From Phycisphaerales bacterium (GTDB lineage Bacteria; Planctomycetota; Phycisphaerae; Phycisphaerales; UBA1924), in assembly GCA_020849105.1 (NCBI GenBank), contig JADLGW010000058.1, positions 162,152 to 226,151 on the forward strand: DNA of 64,000 bases, read 5' to 3'. The notes below the pieces were generated by a model. The model saw only the letters and a program-made list of their open reading frames with translations, was not told the origin of the DNA and searched no databases. The position numbers were made by a program, and so were the translations under genes. Below, piece by piece: positions 9,948 through 18,486 of the stretch; positions within the stretch are counted from its first letter, which is position 1; each line of letters opens with the position of its first letter.

Positions 9948-10856
9948 TCATGCCCGTCCGGTCCGCTTCACGCTGAGGGTCCATCCGAACCACATGGCGT
10001 AGTACAGGACCACAGTCACCACCCCACCGGAAGCCCCCGCGATCCGGCTGCCCGTTGCTCGCTCCAGCACCATCCACAACGCGGCCCCCATGCCCGGCGC
10101 CAGCAGCGCCATCGCCGCCAGCAGCAGCCGCGTCGCGACGCGGTGGAACCGCTCGCTGTTCTCGCCGCGCTCGGCGATCCGGTGGTACGCCGCGGGGGTC
10201 ATCAGGAGGACCACCGCGACGGCGATGAACGAAAGCCCCGCGGCGTGCACGGCTCGGAGGGTCGGTGGCAGCCCATCGAAAGCGGTCGTCAGCGTCGAGA
10301 TGACGCCGAAGCCCAGCAGCGCCTGGGCGCCCGGCAGGACCATGCGGGCCTCCGTCAGCACCTGGTGGACCTTGACGTCGATCGGTGTCGAACTCTCATC
10401 CACGGCGGCCCCCTGTTCCGGCGCGTCGCGCAGGCGTGCGGCGGCCGGGTACGCGTACCACGCCGCCAGCGCCACGCCCGTCGCCGCGATCCCGATCCGT
10501 ACGCCCGCGACGGGCCCCGCGACGCGCTCAGCGGCGATGAGCACGCACGCCCCGAGGGCCGCGGCGAACGGGAGCAGCGCGGCGGTCATCACGCGCCCGG
10601 AGAACTCCAGCAGGCGCCGGCGGTCCTGGCCCTCCAGCACGATGCGGTGGTACGCGGCCGGCCACATGAGCAGGCCCACGGCCGCGACGAGCGCCACCAT
10701 GGCCGCGGCGCACGCCCACCGCCCCGCGTCCGACAGGGCCCCGAAGCCCGGCTGGAGCACCGCTTCCGCGGCGATGCCGACCAGGACCTGTCCGCCGAGG
10801 ATCAGCATCCGTCCTTCGTCGAGGGTGTTCTGGACGCGGTCGCGCAGGTCTGACAT
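9948..10856 (-). CDS. Membrane protein with two DUF6328-like halves
   Basis: The 302-residue protein is an internal duplication. The first half contains TLDEGRMLILGGQVLVGIA and ends its core with WPAAYHRI. The second half contains LTEARMVLPGAQALLGFG and ends its core with TPAAYHRI. Each half has about four hydrophobic helices. The single-domain relatives I recall (DUF6328) are about half this length, so this looks like tandem fusion giving a pseudo-dimer. Function is unknown. The start at 10856 was chosen over an upstream ATG at 10958 because it begins the first repeat. Confidence 0.75.
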   Translation of the reverse strand: MSDLRDRVQNTLDEGRMLILGGQVLVGIAAEAVLQPGFGALSDAGRWACAAAMVALVAAVGLLMWPAAYHRIVLEGQDRRRLLEFSGRVMTAALLPFAAALGACVLIAAERVAGPVAGVRIGIAATGVALAAWYAYPAAARLRDAPEQGAAVDESSTPIDVKVHQVLTEARMVLPGAQALLGFGVISTLTTAFDGLPPTLRAVHAAGLSFIAVAVVLLMTPAAYHRIAERGENSERFHRVATRLLLAAMALLAPGMGAALWMVLERATGSRIAGASGGVVTVVLYYAMWFGWTLSVKRTGRA

Positions 10857-11091
10857 GGCCGCCCCGCACGGGCCCGGCGCGCGGCACGGGCGGCCGTTGT
10901 CGTGTGTCCGGTCTCGGGAAGTGTACGGGATTGCGCCGCGATTGGGGAAGTTTGCCAATGGAGGCCCGCGGCGGGCCCGGCAGAATGCTGTGCAAGTGAA
11001 GAGTCGCAGCGTTTGGCGGGGACACCCCGGGTGTCCGGTTGCGGCTCACTGTCCTGTCAAGCCCGCGCACCGCGCGGAGTGTGGAGACCCG

Positions 11092-12405
11092 ATGACGACG
11101 AACGGCACAACCACGATGAACCCACCGAGCGAAGCCGTGCGCGAGCACACGGGCGACTCCCTGTTCCAGCGCGTGCAGAGCACGATGGAGCGGGCGGCGG
11201 AGGTCACCGGGCTGTCCCCGGCGGTCCGGAAAATCCTGGCACGCCCGGCGTGCGAGGTGAGCGTCACGTTCCCGGTGCGCATGGACGACGGGCGGGTCGA
11301 GATGTACACCGGGTACCGGGTGCAGCACAACAACGCCCTCGGTCCGTTCAAGGGCGGCATCCGTTACCACCCCGGCGTGAGCATCGACGAGGTGCGGGCG
11401 CTGGCGGCATGGATGACCGTCAAGTGCGCCCTGGTCGACATCCCATTCGGCGGGGCCAAGGGCGGCGTGCAGTTTGACCCTTCGAACCTGAGCGTGCCCG
11501 AGATCGAACGGCTGACGCGGCGATTCGTGTACGCGCTGGGCAACAACATCGGTCCGGACTATGACGTGCCCGCGCCCGACGTCGGCACCGACGCGCGGAC
11601 GATGGCGTGGATCGTGGACACCTACGCGGCCACGCTCCCGCCCCAGGACCGGCACCGCGCGCTGGCGGTGGTCACCGGGAAGCCCGTGAGCGCGGGCGGG
11701 TCGGTCGGGCGGGAGAAGGCGACCGGGCAGGGGGTGGTGGACCTGATTGGGCTGTGGGCCAGGGACGAGGGCTTGAATCTGACGGACCTGACCTACACCG
11801 TCCAGGGATTCGGCAAGGTCGGCTCGTGGGCGGCCCGGATTCTGAAGTCGCTCGGGGCGACGCTCCTGGCCGTGGAGGACGCGACCGGCGCCGTGCGGGC
11901 CGCCGGGGGGCTGGACGCCGATGCGCTGGCGGAGCACGTCCGCCGGACCGGCGGCGTGGCCGGGTTCGCCGGCGCCCAGGCCATCGGGCACTCGGAGTTC
12001 TTCGGGATCGCGGCCGACGTGTTCATCCCGGCGGCGCTGGAGGACCAGGTGACCGCCGAGACGGCGAGCCTGCTGAACGTTCGGCTCGTCGCGGAGGGGG
12101 CCAACGGGCCCACCAGCCCCGAGGGCGATGCGGTGCTGCGCGAGCGCGGTATTGAGGTGCTGCCCGACATCCTGTGCAACGCCGGGGGCGTGATCGTCAG
12201 TTACTTCGAGTGGGTGCAGAACCGCGGCGGGGCGGCCTGGGATGCGGCGGAGATCGATCGGAGGCTGCACGGGATTCTCGCGAAGGCCTACCAGCGCGTG
12301 AAGGCTGTCGGCCAGAGCAAGGGCGTCGATTGGCGGACCGCCGCGTACGCGGTCGCGCTGTCGCGGCTCGAGCAGGTCTATGTGGAACGCGGCATATTCC
12401 CCTGA
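11092..12405 (+). CDS. gdhA: Glutamate dehydrogenase (Glu/Leu/Phe/Val family)
   Basis: The protein has YRVQHNNALGPFKGGIRYHP (substrate lysine), MTVKCALVDIPFGGAKGG (catalytic lysine), then a Rossmann half with VQGFGKVGSWAARIL. At 437 residues it matches the hexameric NAD-type enzyme family. It interconverts glutamate and 2-oxoglutarate plus ammonia. The start at 11092 is the first ATG of the conserved-length reading; MNPPSE at 11116 is an alternative. It heads a rightward cluster with three Rnk-like proteins and an HPF-RCK fusion; 24 bp separate it from the first rnk gene. Confidence 0.93.
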   Translation: MTTNGTTTMNPPSEAVREHTGDSLFQRVQSTMERAAEVTGLSPAVRKILARPACEVSVTFPVRMDDGRVEMYTGYRVQHNNALGPFKGGIRYHPGVSIDEVRALAAWMTVKCALVDIPFGGAKGGVQFDPSNLSVPEIERLTRRFVYALGNNIGPDYDVPAPDVGTDARTMAWIVDTYAATLPPQDRHRALAVVTGKPVSAGGSVGREKATGQGVVDLIGLWARDEGLNLTDLTYTVQGFGKVGSWAARILKSLGATLLAVEDATGAVRAAGGLDADALAEHVRRTGGVAGFAGAQAIGHSEFFGIAADVFIPAALEDQVTAETASLLNVRLVAEGANGPTSPEGDAVLRERGIEVLPDILCNAGGVIVSYFEWVQNRGGAAWDAAEIDRRLHGILAKAYQRVKAVGQSKGVDWRTAAYAVALSRLEQVYVERGIFP

Positions 12406-12429
12406 GCATCAACACCAAAGGGCCTTGAC

Positions 12430-12852
12430 ATGGACCACAAGACCAACCGGACCATCCATGTGACCGCGATCGACATGCAGCGCCTGCGCGACCTGATCGG
12501 CTCCGCACGCAGCGGCGATAACCGAGACCGGCCGTACCTGGCGGTCCTGGGATCGGAACTCGACCGGGCGGTCGTGCTCTCACAGGACGAGATCGCGCCC
12601 GACGTGGTCACCATGAACTCCCGCGTCCGCCTGCGGGAGGGGCGGCGGACCTGGATCATGACGCTGGTGTTCCCGGAACTGTCGGACCCGGAACAAGGGT
12701 GCATCTCCGTGCTGGCCCCACTGGGGGCGGCGATCCTGGGGTGCCGGGTCGGGCAGACCGTGCAGTTCCGGCTCCCCGGCGGCGAGGCGCGGTCGTGCGA
12801 CATCCTCGGCATCCTGTACCAGCCGGAGGCGGCGGGCGATCGTCACCTGTGA
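12430..12852 (+). CDS. rnk: Rnk-like GreA/GreB C-terminal domain protein, copy 1
   Basis: The 140-residue protein carries the Rnk signature DVVTMNSRVRLRE, then a compact beta fold with ISVLAPLGAAILGCRVGQTV and the closing ILYQPEA. Rnk proteins ('regulator of nucleoside diphosphate kinase') resemble the C-terminal domain of transcript-cleavage factors GreA/GreB and can contact RNA polymerase. The coiled-coil finger of GreA is absent. It lies 24 bp after gdhA and is the first of three paralogs within 2.4 kb. Confidence 0.88.
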   Translation: MDHKTNRTIHVTAIDMQRLRDLIGSARSGDNRDRPYLAVLGSELDRAVVLSQDEIAPDVVTMNSRVRLREGRRTWIMTLVFPELSDPEQGCISVLAPLGAAILGCRVGQTVQFRLPGGEARSCDILGILYQPEAAGDRHL

Positions 12853-12898
12853 TCCGGACGGCACTCGGACCCAACCCGTACACGCGCAAGGAGGCACA

Positions 12899-13297
12899 AT
12901 GCCACCACGGACAAAGACCGTCGTGAACCGTCTGGACCGCGCGCGGCTGGAGCCGCACCTGAACGCCGGAGCGCCCTTCGGCCCCGCGTCGCGGCTGCGG
13001 GCGCTGCTCAGGAGTGCCGATCCGGTCGCGCCGGAGCGCGTCCCGCCGGACGTCGTGACCATGAACTCCAGGGTGGTCGTGCGCGACGGGCGTGGTGACG
13101 GCGCGGACGTGTACGTCCTGGCCTACCCGGAGTACGAGGGGCCGCGCGCCGTGTACGTGCTCTCCCCCCTGGGATCGGCCCTGCTCGGCGCCCGCGAGGG
13201 GGACAGGGTCACATATGTGGGAGCCGCGGGCACACGCAGCGCCGTGCTCGAGGCCATTGAGTACCAGCCGGAGCGATCCGGCGACCTGGACCTGTAG
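12899..13297 (+). CDS. Rnk-like GreA/GreB C-terminal domain protein, copy 2
   Basis: This 132-residue paralog of the preceding gene has ERVPPDVVTMNSRVVVRD, VYVLSPLGSALLGAREGDRV and IEYQPE. An AAGGAGG ribosome binding site is seen just before the ATG. It is about 45 bp downstream of copy 1. The N-terminal 45 residues differ strongly from copy 1, while the PPDVVTMNS block is nearly identical, so the duplication is old. The likely target is RNA polymerase, by family knowledge only. Confidence 0.87.
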   Translation: MPPRTKTVVNRLDRARLEPHLNAGAPFGPASRLRALLRSADPVAPERVPPDVVTMNSRVVVRDGRGDGADVYVLAYPEYEGPRAVYVLSPLGSALLGAREGDRVTYVGAAGTRSAVLEAIEYQPERSGDLDL

Positions 13298-13360
13298 CGG
13301 CAGGAGAGTGGCAGAAGGCCGGATTCTGCTGGGCGCCCGCGGGGCGTCAGGGAGGGCGGC

Positions 13361-14272
13361 ATGAACGCGATGACCATCGGGATCAATCCGGGCAATCTTC
13401 AGTCCAGCGGCGCCATCGCGGCATGGACCGAGCGGAAGGTGCGGGCGGCGCTCCGGCGGTTCGGTTCGAGGATTACGCGGGTCGAGGTCCACTTCGAGGA
13501 CGTGAACGGCACGAAGGTGGGGAAGGCGGGGGTGCGCTGCGCCATGGAGGCCCGGATCAACAGGCGCAAGCCCCTCGCCGTTGAGCACAGGTCCAGGGAC
13601 CTCTACGCCGCGATCGACGGGGCGGCGCGCAGGCTGCGCACCGCCGTGGGCCGGGCGGTGGACCGGGTCACGACGCGCGCGCAGCGCACCGTGCGCCGTC
13701 GCACCGCGGCGCGCCCGGCGAAACGGGTATCGGCCGGAACGGGCCCCGGGCCCGGCTCGCCGGCGGACGCCCACCGCGGCACGGTCGGGGCCCGCGTGCC
13801 GCGCGCCGCGGATGCAGGGGGTGGCGGTGGGCACGTGATCATCGCGGGGTATGGTCCGGTCGGGCGCACGCTCGCGCGGGCGCTCGGCCGGAACGGCGTG
13901 CCCGTGACCATCATCGAGAGCAACGCCCGGACCGTGGCGACCCAGACGCTGCTGGGGCGGACGATCTTGCATGGCGATGCGACAGACCCGGCCGTCCTGG
14001 CGTCGGCCGGAATTCATGACGCCGCGGCCCTGGCCATCACGGTGCCGGACGACGCGGTCGTGTGCAGGGCGAGCGAGGCGGCCCGGGCGCTGGCGCCCGA
14101 GGTCTTCATCGCCGCCAGGGCGCGGCACCTGAGCCGGGCGCTGCGTGCGCGGCAGATGGGGGCCGACGCGGTGACCGTGGAGGAGATGGTCACCGCGGAT
14201 GCCATGGCCGCGTCGGTGGCGGCGGTGCTGGGTTCCCGTGTGTGCCGGCCCACGCCCGAAGGAGCGGGTTGA
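13361..14272 (+). CDS. HPF/RaiA ribosome-hibernation domain fused to a TrkA-N (RCK) NAD-binding domain
   Basis: Residues about 1-105 match the HPF/RaiA fold: AAWTERKVRAALRRFGSRIT, VEVHFEDVNG, RCAMEARINRRKPLAVEH and DLYAAIDGAARRL. A basic Arg/Ala/Pro linker (about 106-160) follows. Residues about 160-290 are a TrkA-N/RCK Rossmann domain with HVIIAGYGPVGRTLARALG, an acidic beta-2 end (IIES) and HGDATDPAVLASAGI. HPF domains bind the 30S subunit; RCK domains sense NAD(H) or nucleotides and normally gate K+ channels. No channel is fused or adjacent. The gene sits between rnk copies 2 and 3. A ribosome-silencing factor controlled by a nucleotide ligand is the inference. Confidence 0.85.
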   Translation: MNAMTIGINPGNLQSSGAIAAWTERKVRAALRRFGSRITRVEVHFEDVNGTKVGKAGVRCAMEARINRRKPLAVEHRSRDLYAAIDGAARRLRTAVGRAVDRVTTRAQRTVRRRTAARPAKRVSAGTGPGPGSPADAHRGTVGARVPRAADAGGGGGHVIIAGYGPVGRTLARALGRNGVPVTIIESNARTVATQTLLGRTILHGDATDPAVLASAGIHDAAALAITVPDDAVVCRASEAARALAPEVFIAARARHLSRALRARQMGADAVTVEEMVTADAMAASVAAVLGSRVCRPTPEGAG

Positions 14273-14274
14273 CC

Positions 14275-14760
14275 ATGGGCGCCCACCGTTGGCCGGCCGG
14301 GTCCGGCCGTGGGGCTCCGCGATGGTGGCAACCCCGCGCCGGGTGGGGCCCGGGGTCGCCGGGCCGGGGACGCATCGTGAACAGCATCGATCGCCACCGC
14401 CTGTACGGCGCCATCCCTTTCAGCATCCCGCTGTCGCCGCACGCCGGCGAACTCTTCGAGATGCTCGCGGGGGCGACGGCGCTCCCGCCCGAGCGGGTCC
14501 CACCGGACCTTGTGACCATGAACTCCATCGTGTGCGTCCGCGACACCGACACGGGTGCGGCCGACACATGCGACCTGGTATACCCGTTTGACGCTGACCG
14601 CCGGCCTCTGGGGCGAAGCGTCGCCGCGCCGCTCGGCGCCGCGATCTTCGGCCGGTATGTGGGGGAACAGGCGTCGTGGCGCACGGCCCGGGGTGAACGC
14701 CGGGTTGTGATCGACACCATTCTGTACCAGCCGGAGCGGGCAGGGCACTACGACCGTTGA
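14275..14760 (+). CDS. Rnk-like GreA/GreB C-terminal domain protein, copy 3
   Basis: The core PPERVPPDLVTMNSIVCVRD, then GRSVAAPLGAAIFGRYVGE and ILYQPERAG identifies a third Rnk paralog. The ATG at 14275 comes 2 nt after the HPF-RCK stop and has a GAAGGAG site upstream. The first 34 residues are Gly/Trp/Arg-rich and unlike the paralogs, so a GTG at 14377 (VNSIDRH) may be the true start; that would align with the VVNRLDR start region of copy 2. It ends the cluster, facing ogt. Confidence 0.83.
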   Translation: MGAHRWPAGSGRGAPRWWQPRAGWGPGSPGRGRIVNSIDRHRLYGAIPFSIPLSPHAGELFEMLAGATALPPERVPPDLVTMNSIVCVRDTDTGAADTCDLVYPFDADRRPLGRSVAAPLGAAIFGRYVGEQASWRTARGERRVVIDTILYQPERAGHYDR

Positions 14761-14914
14761 GGCCGGCACACACCGCGGTTCTCCTGCCCCTACCCAGATC
14801 GGTGGCACGTCGTCCCGCCTGTATCGGCCCGGCAGGGTCTGTGGCGCCGGAGCGGCTCGGCGCGGAGGAATCCCGTTCGCTCACACTCGCGAGTTCCCCG
14901 CCGGCCCGCACTCT

Positions 14915-15436
14915 TCACGCGAACAGCAAGCCCCGCGCGCCCTCGATCTCGAGCAGCCGCTCCTTCCGCCACAGCCCGCCGCCGTACCCGGTCAGCGACC
15001 CGTCCGATCCGATGACCCGGTGGCACGGGATGATGATCGCGATCCGGTTGTCGCCGTTGGCCCGCGCCACGGCGCGCACGGCGCTCGGCCGCCCGACCTC
15101 CCCGGCGACGGTCGCGTACGACCGGGTTTGTCCGTGCGGGATCCGCCGCAGCGCCTCCCACACCTTGACCTGGAACTCCGTTCCCCGGACCGCCAGCGGC
15201 ACCGTGAAGCGCCGCAGCCCGCCGGCGAAGTACGCCGACAACTCCCGCCGCAGCGTCGCCAGGTGCCTGTGCTGACCCGGCGCCGCGCCGGCCTTGAAGC
15301 GCCGCTTCATCGTCTCGATCTGACGCTTGATCGCGCGCCGGTCCACGAACTCCAGCAGGCACACGCCCTCCCCGACCGCTCCCGCCAGGAGCGGCCCCAC
15401 CGGTGATTCGATCCAGTCCACGGTGATCACTTCCAT
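14915..15436 (-). CDS. ogt: Methylated-DNA--protein-cysteine S-methyltransferase
   Basis: The protein has the Ogt/MGMT active site IIIPCHRVIGSDGSLTGYGG (acceptor cysteine in PCHR), preceded by FQVKVWEALRRIPHGQTRSY and the RAVARANGDNRIAI helix. It transfers O6-methyl groups from guanine to its own cysteine in a suicide reaction. The ATG at 15436 gives 173 residues, close to family size. The open frame extends to 15514 (MLPVPPF) and that start cannot be excluded, since neither has a strong ribosome site. Confidence 0.93.
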   Translation of the reverse strand: MEVITVDWIESPVGPLLAGAVGEGVCLLEFVDRRAIKRQIETMKRRFKAGAAPGQHRHLATLRRELSAYFAGGLRRFTVPLAVRGTEFQVKVWEALRRIPHGQTRSYATVAGEVGRPSAVRAVARANGDNRIAIIIPCHRVIGSDGSLTGYGGGLWRKERLLEIEGARGLLFA

Positions 15437-15601
15437 CGTGCTCGCCCCGCCCGGGCTTTCCCCGAAGGCGACCGCTCGATACATGATGTCCGGGAATGGC
15501 GGCACAGGGAGCATTGTGGCCGTCCCCTCGCCGCCCCGCCACCGCGAACGGCGCGCCGAATCCAGGTTCCGGGACCGCCGGCCCCCGCCGCGGGCCGCCC
15601 G

Positions 15602-18421
15602 TCACTCGATTGTGACCGAACGGTTGATCCGCGCACCGCTCTCGATGTCGCGCACGCCGACGGTGATCCGCTTCCCGCGGAGCGACGCCGCCCCGCCGGG
15701 GAACCCGAACCGCCGCACCGCGGTGTCGCCGGGCTTGAGCCCGCTGACCGACGCCCGGTTGCGCGGGTACCCCGCGTCGGCCGGGCCGAACGCGCTGACC
15801 TCGAACGTCACGGGCGCCGTCCCGTTGTTCCCCACCATCGCCTCGACGATCAGGTCCGGGCCCGACGGGTCCGGACCGAGCCGGTACGACAGGTCCAGCC
15901 GGATCGAGTCCAGCCCGATCTCCAGCGGCGCCCGCATCCGCAAGCGCCCGGTGGAACGGCCGCCCTCCAGTTCCACCTCCGCCACGAAGTCGCGCACCCC
16001 CGCCTCTTCCACGGGGCTGAAGGCGATCGTTACCGGGATGCTGATCGTCTCGTGCGGACCGGCGCTGAACCGCGTCACCCGCGGCGTGATCCGCCAGTTG
16101 CGGTCGCGCTGCCCCGCCGCGGCCGAGTACCCGCCAGGCTCCACGATCACCAGTTTTCCCTCGACGGCGGTCCCCCACGGGTTGGTCAGCAGGATGCGGT
16201 GCTCGTGCTCCTCCTGTGTGCATGGGGCGAAGCCGGGTTCCAGCCGGAAGGAAGCCGCCAACTGCGCGAACTCGACGTCCACACCCTCCAGGAACACCGG
16301 CTCGTCGGTGATCGCCAGGTGGTGCGGCGGGGTGGCCGCAGACCCGGCCCCCTCGTCCACCTGCGGCACAATGCGCTCGTTCCCGTACAGATCGATCGCG
16401 GTCACGCGCCCATCGCCCAGGTACGCGTGGATCGCCGCGGCGGCCGTCGCCGCCTCGCGCCACGCGACCAGTGCGCCGGTCGTCTCCGCGGAGGCCCCGG
16501 CATCCGGCGCCAGGATGAAGCAGCGCACCCCCGGCGCCACCGGGAACAGTCCCGCCACATGCCGTCCGCGCAGCCGCTGCGACAGGTTCGCCCACACGGC
16601 CATCCCCACGCCCGGCATCACCCGACCGCCCGCGACGGTCCAGGGCGAGATCAGCCCCAGTTCAGGCGCCGCTCCGGGCAGCACGGGGTCGAAGCCGCCG
16701 GCGAACTCCACGGCACGCCGCAACAGGTCGGCCGCGACATCGCGCCGTGAGTACTCCTCCTCCGGCAGCGAGAGGAACGCCGCCGCGATCGGCGGCAGGC
16801 CCGTGCGCGGTCCGGCCGCCTCAACCCACGATGCCGCCACGTCGGACATCCCCTCCGGCCGGGCGGTCGGCGCGACGGTCAGCGCGATCAGCCCGGGCGC
16901 GTCTCCACCGAGCAGGTGCGGCGGGGGCGCCAGTTCCAGCGGCCACGGCAGCACGAGCCGCGGGCCGGGCACGACGCGCCCGATCTGCGCCTGGAGCCGC
17001 ACGATGCTCCCCGCGGCGTCGCTGCGCAGCCACGCGGGCTGCGCCCGGTGCCGCCCTACCTGCCACCGCTGCACGCTCTGCCCGAACTTGTCCAGGAAGG
17101 GCAGCAGCATCGGCTCCCAGCCGGCTTCGGCGGTGGAGAGCACGCTGAGCGGGTCGTCGGGGTCCACCCGAACCCGGGCCGCGAGCCCGGCCGGGGCCCG
17201 CGGCAGCGAGAACGTGAGGCGGCGCCCATCCCCCAGCAGCAGCGCGACGTTCGACGCCAGCCCGTCGATCTCGGCTGGGATGGCCGCGGGATTGAGCGAT
17301 TCACTCCACACCGGGATGGTCACGCTCGCGGCGCCCGCCCCGCGGGCTAGGTCCGGCAGCGCATCGCGGACGGCCCCCGGCAGGTCGGCCATGATCAGGC
17401 CCAGCCGCCCGCTGCCCCCCGCGGCCGCCTTCGGCAGGTACACGAAGTCCACATACGACGACCCCACCCGGCGCGACCCGCTCATCACGTCGAGGGTGGC
17501 GCGGTACCAGCCGAACCGCGCCACGCGCGGCGCCCACTCGCGCCAGCCGGCGCCGGGGGCCACCGGCTGTTCGGAGGAATCCACCAGGGCCCCGAGGTCG
17601 TCGTACAGGCGCACACGCGACGTGATCCGCTCGCCCGTCATGTCGCGCACCAGCGTCCGCACCCGCGGCGTGTCCGGAGCCGTCGTGATGTTCGCGGCGC
17701 TGCCGGTCGCGATCGTCACCCGCGGCAACTGCGCCACCGTCACGTCGTCGAACCACGCGGCGCCGCGGATGTCCTGCGGCCACACCTGGTGCTCGCCCAG
17801 TGTTGCCGACGCGTAACGCTCCGGCTGCAGCAGTTCCAGCTCCACCTGAAGGAAGGCCGCGTCCGCCCAGTGTCCGGGCAGGTTGATGCTCGTCGTCACC
17901 CACCCGGTCTCGGCCAGCACCAGGTCGCCGTGGGTGACGGAGCCGTCGACCGCCTCCCCCGCGCTGTCCACGACCCAGGCGGTGAGTCGGGCGCGGGCGT
18001 GCTCCAGCCGGTAGGTGCGCACTCGTGCGGAGATCAGGTAGTCCGCATCGGGGAAGATCGGCAGCACACCGGCATCCACCCGGACCGCGGTGCTGCCGCC
18101 GGCGGTCGGCAGGCACAGCGAGCCCTCGCCCTCGCAGGCGAAGGTGTAGTCGAGGTAGGCCTGGTTCCAGACGGGGAATCCGGCGCGCGGCACCCGGGGG
18201 GCGTCCGGGGTCGGGCCGGGATCGTCCTGGTGCCGGCTCCAGTGGCGCGGGACGGAGTACGGGTTGGTGGTGCGTTCCTCGAAGTCGAAGCGCCCGACGA
18301 CGCGCCCGGCTGCCGCGGGGCGCGAGGCCTCCGCCGGAGTGGTGGGCACGCCGCCCGGCTGCGCGGCCACCGCGCCGCAGGCCGCGGCCAGCACACCCAG
18401 GGCGCGGAAGGGGCGCGGCAT
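15602..18421 (-). CDS. Large secreted protein of unknown function
   Basis: The 939-residue protein begins with a signal peptide (MPRPFRALGVLAAACGAVAAQ). Early parts look like a carbohydrate-binding-type beta-sandwich: residues about 35-230 contain FDFEERTTNPYSVP, VPRAGFPVWNQAYLDY and AWFDDVTVAQLPR. The middle, about 330-720, alternates helices and strands and could be a barrel, with conserved-looking WSESLNPAAIP. The C-terminal third is beta-rich, with ISIPVTIAFSPVEEAG and a closing immunoglobulin-like part. No catalytic signature was recognised. It is divergent from pheS, with only 65 bp between the starts. A role in extracellular polysaccharide handling is a guess. Confidence 0.75.
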   Translation of the reverse strand: MPRPFRALGVLAAACGAVAAQPGGVPTTPAEASRPAAAGRVVGRFDFEERTTNPYSVPRHWSRHQDDPGPTPDAPRVPRAGFPVWNQAYLDYTFACEGEGSLCLPTAGGSTAVRVDAGVLPIFPDADYLISARVRTYRLEHARARLTAWVVDSAGEAVDGSVTHGDLVLAETGWVTTSINLPGHWADAAFLQVELELLQPERYASATLGEHQVWPQDIRGAAWFDDVTVAQLPRVTIATGSAANITTAPDTPRVRTLVRDMTGERITSRVRLYDDLGALVDSSEQPVAPGAGWREWAPRVARFGWYRATLDVMSGSRRVGSSYVDFVYLPKAAAGGSGRLGLIMADLPGAVRDALPDLARGAGAASVTIPVWSESLNPAAIPAEIDGLASNVALLLGDGRRLTFSLPRAPAGLAARVRVDPDDPLSVLSTAEAGWEPMLLPFLDKFGQSVQRWQVGRHRAQPAWLRSDAAGSIVRLQAQIGRVVPGPRLVLPWPLELAPPPHLLGGDAPGLIALTVAPTARPEGMSDVAASWVEAAGPRTGLPPIAAAFLSLPEEEYSRRDVAADLLRRAVEFAGGFDPVLPGAAPELGLISPWTVAGGRVMPGVGMAVWANLSQRLRGRHVAGLFPVAPGVRCFILAPDAGASAETTGALVAWREAATAAAAIHAYLGDGRVTAIDLYGNERIVPQVDEGAGSAATPPHHLAITDEPVFLEGVDVEFAQLAASFRLEPGFAPCTQEEHEHRILLTNPWGTAVEGKLVIVEPGGYSAAAGQRDRNWRITPRVTRFSAGPHETISIPVTIAFSPVEEAGVRDFVAEVELEGGRSTGRLRMRAPLEIGLDSIRLDLSYRLGPDPSGPDLIVEAMVGNNGTAPVTFEVSAFGPADAGYPRNRASVSGLKPGDTAVRRFGFPGGAASLRGKRITVGVRDIESGARINRSVTIE

Positions 18422-18486
18422 ACCACCACATCGGCGTGTTCCGGCCCCCGGCTGGAGCGCCGGGCCGTGGACGTTATCATCCGCCC

